DNA of 12,500 nt from NCBI RefSeq assembly GCF_964340395.1, contig NC_135561.1:22388486-22400985 (forward strand). Direction: 5' to 3'. The first letter of the stretch is position 1. Each line of letters opens with the position of its first letter. This stretch comes from Glandiceps talaboti (lineage: Eukaryota; Hemichordata; Enteropneusta; Spengelidae). Under the pieces are notes generated by a model. It was not told the origin of the DNA. It saw only the letters and a list, made by a program, of their open reading frames with translations, and searched no databases. A program made the translations under genes and the position numbers. Shown here piece by piece: positions 8,203 through 12,500 of the stretch.

Positions 8203-8359
8203 TAGTACTTTACAGCAAGTGTGTATGTGGGGCCACAGACAACTAACAAGTTGTCTGTGGTGGGGTAGATGTCATAGGCTAGTTCATGATTAGTTTTGCA
8301 GTTGTCTTCACTTGTGGCAATTAATGTAGGGAGAGTTACTTTTATGTTTTCTCTTTCAT
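8202..8359 (-). CDS. Candidate terminal coding exon, unknown protein
   Basis: The minus strand carries an open frame whose translation has the balanced composition of a real protein: ERENIKVTLPTLIATSED in the first half and LLVVCGPTYTLAVKY before the stop. A fair splice acceptor (TTCAGTCTGCAG, intron ending at 8360, with a T-rich stretch upstream) would open the exon in phase 1 and give about 51 complete codons. The frame also extends upstream to an ATG at 8393, but that stretch lies in the presumed intron. An AATAAA overlaps the stop codon. I do not recognise a domain family. Against it: the exon is short, the 3' UTR would be unusually small, and a perfect 12-bp hairpin lies inside. It could instead be a relic of a mobile-element gene or a chance frame. 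Confidence 0.3.
8233..8260. repeat. Perfect 12-bp inverted repeat, 4-nt loop
   Basis: CCACAGACAACT (8233-8244) and AGTTGTCTGTGG (8249-8260) are exact reverse complements separated by AACA. It lies inside the candidate exon, in the codons for TTDNLLVVCG on the minus strand. Either strand of RNA would form a stable hairpin. Confidence 0.95.
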
Positions 8360-8624
8360 CTGCAGACTGAACTGGCTGGACAAACATGAACAAAATTAAC
8401 GCGCAAAGGGGGTACTTAAGTGATGGGCGCTGACCAGAAACAATTTTTGGGCCTTTAAAACTCTATGCCAGGAGATCACTAACAGCAATGGGCAAATAGC
8501 AATCAATAATCAAAAATAACTTATTGCATATGTTCTGTTGTATTCCAACAATTGTCTGTAGGAACGACAATCTCAAAACTTTGCCCTTACAGAAGGCGTT
8601 CAGTTTAAATCTGGTTACAATGTA
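8360..8624. other. Stretch without a supported gene
   Basis: Mixed sequence. TTTCTGGTCAG, found near 7757 in copy A, recurs here in inverted orientation near 8432-8444, and TTATTGCATATGTTCTGT (near 8521) resembles TTATTGCATGTGTTCTGT (near 7829). These look like small fragments of the same old repeat family. Nothing coding is visible. Confidence 0.4.
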
Positions 8625-8678
8625 TTGTCACTCCATGCACTGTGTAATGTTACCTAGTTCTCACTACGTGTTGTCACT
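8625..8678 (+). repeat. Isolated copy of the 46-bp minisatellite
   Basis: TTGTCACTCCATGCACTGTG, TAATGTTACCTAGTTCTCAC and TACGTGTTGTCACT follow each other here. They match the 7191-7431 array in the same orientation and cover slightly more than one unit. The copy is about 1.2 kb from the array. Confidence 0.9.
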
Positions 8679-9017
8679 TTCTCCTTCTAAGTTTACATCT
8701 AACACAATCACCAAACCTAAGACATAGGTAAATGTACAAAGTTGTAAATTATCAATGTGACATCATCACATTTTAATAATGTTGTAAATTGCTAAAGAGT
8801 TTCTTTTCATTGTTAACTAAATCATAGCTCCAATTGATAATGTTACTTTGAATGTCATTTATTTCCCTAAAATAATCACCTCACCGTGTATTAGCATGGG
8901 GATGGGGGACCATCACGGATTTGTTGGAAGGGATAGTGTCCACTCTCGTAATATCATTTACACCTTAAAAATTAGTGTATGCTATGACACACTCATATAG
9001 CTAGTATGGTTGAGATA
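8679..9017. other. AT-rich stretch, no gene supported
   Basis: The stretch is unique AT-rich sequence with one GC-richer patch (8884-8950). There the minus strand reads a short open run (TRVDTIPSNKSVMVPH) before CACGGTGAGG, a donor-like site. It is too short to call as an exon and its exit phase would not fit the terminal-exon candidate. Confidence 0.4.
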
Positions 9018-9285
9018 TAACACGACACGAGTCAATGCAACGCAACACAACTTAACCCAACACAACTGAGCGCAGCGCAACGTAACACGACTCAACCCAA
9101 CTCAAAGCAACTCAACGCAACGCAACGCAACACAACACAACACAACACAACACAACACAACACAACACAACACGCAACGCAACGCAACGCAACGCAACAC
9201 AACACAACGCAACGCAACGCAACGCAACACAACGCAACACAACACAACACAACACAACACAACACAACACAACACAACACAACAC
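9018..9285 (+). repeat. CACAA/CGCAA pentanucleotide microsatellite
   Basis: An irregular left part (9018-9112, with CTCAA, CCCAA and CGCAG variants) leads into a clean array (9113-9285). The clean part alternates blocks of CGCAA and CACAA, with one 2-bp phase slip near 9172. Minus-strand frames through it give Cys/Val/Leu/Ala/Arg low-complexity strings and are not genes. Confidence 0.97.
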
Positions 9286-10512
9286 GATGCCTTGCAAGAT
9301 ACACACATTCGCTGAAATCAGATAGATAATCCTTTATTTTCAGGAAACCACAATTATATTTGATTGGAAACTACTTATATCGTTATGATAAATGTTTAAA
9401 CTTTCCCATCACAGTTTTATTTATTGAATATTAAACTTTCTCGCCGCTGTTTTATTGCCGCTATAGGCTTATTTTTTGTATTTAAAGATTTGATTGTAAG
9501 TAGTACATATCACTTAGTTTCAGCTGTAAACTTGTTAATTTTGCCGCTTTAGTCATATCGAATTCGAAAGACTAACATCAACCCGCCATATATGTACATA
9601 AGTCAGCGGTCTGAAAATGTTTGATTGCTAAAATACACGGTTTAGCTTTGTTACTTGGAATATATGGACTAGATGATGTATTGGATAGACGGTAAATTGA
9701 TGTATTGTTATTGTGATGTCAATTATACTGTGAAATGATTTAAGCATACAAGAGGAGACTTCATTGTAGTTCTATTAGAAACCTATCTCAACAACTAATT
9801 ATTTAATCGTATGTCATTTAGCTGTAATAGTCAACTGTCAGTTAGCATTTGTTGCAATCTTGTGCACGTTGTCCCCAAGCTCTCTGTTGTATAGATTGTT
9901 AGCCATCTGTTGTCGAGCGTTGATTCACACGACCGAGAGTTTTAACGTACATTTGTTGACTTGTTTATACGAATTAAGTATTTTTCGCAAAACTTTTTTT
10001 CTTACCTTTCTACTCTGTGAAGACACAAATTTGACAATGCATTTTTTCACGAGATGGCGTCATTCCAATGTTTGTAATATTATGTAATATTAATGTGTCT
10101 TTGTATCTTAGTCGTCTACTACGTACATGATGCACTTAGACGTTGCCATGCCAACCATTGTGATAGGGAACATTTGCTAGTTTGTTTGCCTTCGAAGTAA
10201 GACATAACCAAGTCCTTGCTTAACTACATCAGAAGGCTGGATATGGTGGCAAGTAAGGTTTGTTATCATTAGATAATGTATATTATTGCTATTATATTTG
10301 ATATTTTATAGACGCAATGTTCTACGGTAAAAAGTTATAACATGTATCGTAATTTGTCGTTTTTACGATGATTGGTAGTTTGGTCGTTGTTGTACGTATA
10401 CGCCCACAATTACCTACATCTATATAGAATATACACTTTCATTGTTAAAATATTAATACGTAGCAGTTATGATGTATGTCTCGTAATAAGGGTGGTAGTT
10501 AGTTGCTTGTGA

Positions 10513-10514
<2 letters not shown>
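9286..10514. other. Unique AT-rich stretch, no gene supported
   Basis: About 1.2 kb of non-repetitive AT-rich sequence. A plus-strand open frame of 75 codons (9860-10087) has skewed Leu/Phe/Cys/Thr content and no support. On the minus strand, TTTGTGTCTTCACAG and AAAGGTAAGA (about 10001-10035) look like an acceptor and a donor only 9 bp apart. A lone GTCATTCCA, the satellite core, occurs near 10060. I see nothing firmer. Confidence 0.45.
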
Positions 10515-10602
<88 letters not shown>

Positions 10603-10650
10603 CCTGCATGCATGCATGCATGCAATGTATGTGTGTGTGTGCGCGCGCAT
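10515..10650 (+). repeat. TG / TGTC / TGCA / CG compound microsatellite
   Basis: In order: a TG run (10517-10550), a TCTG run (to about 10600), TGCA repeated five times (10605-10624), TGTATG, a short TG run and GCGCGCGC (to about 10649). Most of it outside the TCTG block is strictly alternating purine-pyrimidine. Open frames through it are low complexity and not genes. Confidence 0.97.
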
Positions 10651-11185
10651 CCCCAAGATATTTCAAACGTGAACATTGTGCAGAAATTTACTGTACATTA
10701 AGCAAATTGTAATTTCTTTTGTGCAATAATAGCGACTTCTATGGATATATTAGATGGCAATTGGTCGTTTTTCAATCAAGGAGTCTCCAGATTTTGTCAA
10801 ATTATTTCATAAGATAGAAACAAGTGTACGTCGTTCTGTTTAATTGATCTTTGCATGGCTAGTTTTATCCTATATTGTTGATGGATTATAGTAAGTCACA
10901 TCTTCGTAGTCAGCAGTTCAACAATATGAGCAGTCAAAGCAATTTGATAGCAATTTTTTGCTTGTAACCAATTTTCTATTATTGTTGATTGCGACTGAAA
11001 AATCACGGTTTTTCTTTACGTTTTTCTATATTCCAAATTGTTGTTACCTCAGGCACTCTTCGGCTATTAAGCGTATTAAGGTAATTTTGCATCTTAAAAG
11101 CATCTAACTTTGTGTCATTTAGACCGTCTTTCTGCCTTCATTTTATTTTATTCACATATACTGACTTGCCGCAGCTTGTTGCATT
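10651..11185. other. Unique AT-rich stretch, no gene supported
   Basis: No repeats or convincing coding frames. A 23-codon plus-strand frame starting ATGGATATATTAGATGGC (10740) reads plausibly but is too short to call. Confidence 0.4.
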
Positions 11186-11211
11186 TCATTTCCTGCTGTA
11201 GTAAACCTTAC

Positions 11212-11293
11212 CAAAGAGCTTTTTCACTCGGGGGTACGAGGCATATCCCACTAGTTCCTTCTCTCTTTTACCCGCGGGCTTCTTTGTTGGCAT
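11212..11293 (-). CDS. Candidate first coding exon, basic N-terminus, unknown protein
   Basis: A GC-richer island in AT-rich surroundings has an open minus-strand frame from after TAA (11339-11341) to TGA (11186-11188). From the ATG at 11293 it reads MPTKKPAGKREKELVGYASY, then PRVKKLFG, where a consensus donor G|GTAAGG falls (intron from 11211, phase 1). Without splicing the frame continues with KVYYSRK to a stop, 35 residues in all. The ATG has A at -3. The frame is also open upstream of the ATG (AYTIEDNRAGI), so an internal exon with an acceptor near 11330 is possible. I recognise no family; Lys and Arg are abundant. The plus-strand frame over the same bases (11110-11295) looks like a shadow. 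Confidence 0.3.
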
Positions 11294-11341
11294 AATGCCC
11301 GCACGGTTGTCTTCTATCGTGTACGCTTTTCCTGCCAATTA

Positions 11342-12500
11342 TACCTCATTACAAGTGCTTGATATTTCTACAATAGTAACAACGGGAAATAACGCAAAAT
11401 TTGTCATATATAGCTGTAATAAGTATATCGAATGCGTACTGTAGAATAGAAGCATTTCCCTAATAGCTACTCTTTATAGAAAACTGTGTGCGTTCCGATT
11501 TTCTTTATTTGGCCGTAATTTGGTGATCTCACCATAAATTGTTACAAACAAGTCTCATTGAAATGGTCTACAGCGTATAATAGACTGTGTTACATACACT
11601 GATAACAAGGCTTACATTTAATGCCGAGAAGTTAAGACATATACTTATATCTGACTGCAATAAAGTACAGAAGGCTGATTTGTCTGACATCTTACTGATT
11701 CCTATCAGCCTAAATGTATATAGACTGTACATGTAGTTTCCACATCTACATGAAATCTAACCACACCATATCGGCAACGATTCTGTATTTCGATAATTAT
11801 GAACAAAATACACGAATTAAAGCTACTCGCAAAATTTAGATACATATTTCTTGCTGGTCATTTATTAGTAAAATTTAAAAATCAATCAGGTAAATGAAAA
11901 CCCCCCAACTATTTGGTACTTTGTAATCGTTAAAAGTGCTCATTTTACTGTGAAACTAATACAAGTGTAAGAGAGAGAGACTGGATTGTATGTGGTTTGA
12001 AATACAGAGTCACAGTAACAATTGTGTTATGACAGACTGAGTGCAGATTGTTGTTAACACTACACAAATGTACTATTTTATTTGATGTAGCCGACCTTGC
12101 ATATTGAATTACAATTAGAATAGGCCAAATTGGCATTTATACATCCACAAACATGTATGATAATAAACTTTAAGAGTTAAATATCAACTGTAAACTCTCT
12201 AACGCTCAGATCCTGATACGATTAGGTCAGAAAAATGAAAAACTCAATTTAATCATGTCCCCCATCAAAATTAAATAAACCGAAAAAAATTCCTGTACGA
12301 TGTTAAAATAGATATGTTGTCAACCGGCAAATTAGTCTTTCATACAACCTAATATAATCATCTAGATTTAGTAGTTATGGACTGCACTAACATATTTGAT
12401 TACTGACTTGACTTGTCCACGGGCTAGCTGAAAATGGCTTTACCACCAAATATTTGAAAGCCATTATAATTTTCCACTTGACGCACTGACTCAATTATGT
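11342..12500. other. Unique AT-rich stretch, no gene supported
   Basis: No tandem repeats beyond short runs. The small palindrome TGGTGATCTCACCA lies at 11521-11534. AATAAA occurs on the plus strand at 12162 and 12274 without any upstream frame to go with it. A 63-codon minus frame (11945-12136) has a biased Ile/Leu/Val/Thr/Ser composition and no support. If a minus-strand gene starts at the 11.2-kb island, its promoter would be here, but no promoter element could be singled out. Confidence 0.45.

Noticed and set aside
8524-8727. 67-codon plus-strand frame
   Set aside because: It crosses the stray minisatellite copy, has no domain signal, and the same repeat is clearly non-coding at 7191-7431.
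9092-9308. Three 64-70-codon minus-strand Cys/Val/Leu-rich frames
   Set aside because: They are translations of the CACAA/CGCAA microsatellite in all three frames.
9830-9905. Short minus-strand frame starting MANNLYNRELGDNVHK
   Set aside because: Composition is protein-like, but it has only 22 codons and no convincing donor or acceptor.
10001-10065. Minus-strand frame MTPSREKMHCQICVFTE and a 9-bp microexon flanked by splice consensus
   Set aside because: Both are too short; such signals are expected by chance in a few kilobases.
10057-10073. Lone GTCATTCCA as a stray satellite copy
   Set aside because: Only nine bases match and there is no second core 31 bp away.
10467-10712. 69-codon frames on both strands
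   Set aside because: They are translations of the compound microsatellite.
1-12500. tRNA, rRNA or other structured RNA genes
   Set aside because: No tRNA box B, rRNA-like or snRNA-like sequence was seen on either strand.

Overview
This window looks like non-coding DNA from a multicellular eukaryote, probably an invertebrate animal. It has no long open reading frames and no bacterial gene layout. Tandem repeats fill more than half of it: a 6.8-kb array of 155-bp units, a 46-bp minisatellite, TG/TGTC and CACAA/CGCAA microsatellites. The rest is AT-rich with scattered splice-like and poly(A)-like signals. The sequence alone does not fix the species.

Positions 1-6861 hold the main object: a giant inverted repeat built from a 155-bp tandem unit. 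Each 155-bp unit is exactly five 31-bp subunits, and every subunit ends in a GAATGA core followed by CA (usually GGAATGACA). About 20 units run in the plus orientation (1-3066, open at the left window edge). They then turn round at a dyad near 3056 and continue as 24 units plus a partial one in the minus orientation (3064-6830). At the outer right edge the 31-bp rhythm collapses into 12-14-bp spacing (6824-6861) and then stops. This architecture (long inverted arms made of 31-bp and 155-bp tandem repeats, shorter repeats at the tip, almost no loop) closely matches the Foldback class of DNA transposons, described for Drosophila FB elements and, with other repeat lengths, sea-urchin TU elements. 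I read it as a loop-less, non-autonomous foldback-type element whose left end lies outside the window. The two arms carry different higher-order patterns: about 620 bp on the left, and a near-perfect 930-bp duplication on the right.

Positions 6862-9300 are a repeat-rich flank: a 26-bp doublet, a G-rich stretch, five 46-bp minisatellite copies, a TG/TGTC microsatellite, a diverged 334-bp-spaced direct duplication, a stray minisatellite copy, and a 5-bp microsatellite. A minus-strand stretch (8202-8359) has features of a terminal coding exon.

Positions 9301-12500 are mostly unique AT-rich sequence. They contain a second TG/TGTC/TGCA microsatellite (10515-10650) and one GC-richer island (11186-11338) whose minus strand reads like a short basic coding exon ending at a consensus splice donor. 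The two exon candidates share strand and intron phase, so a minus-strand gene could run through here, but this is weak. No RNA gene, CRISPR array or recognisable protein family was found.
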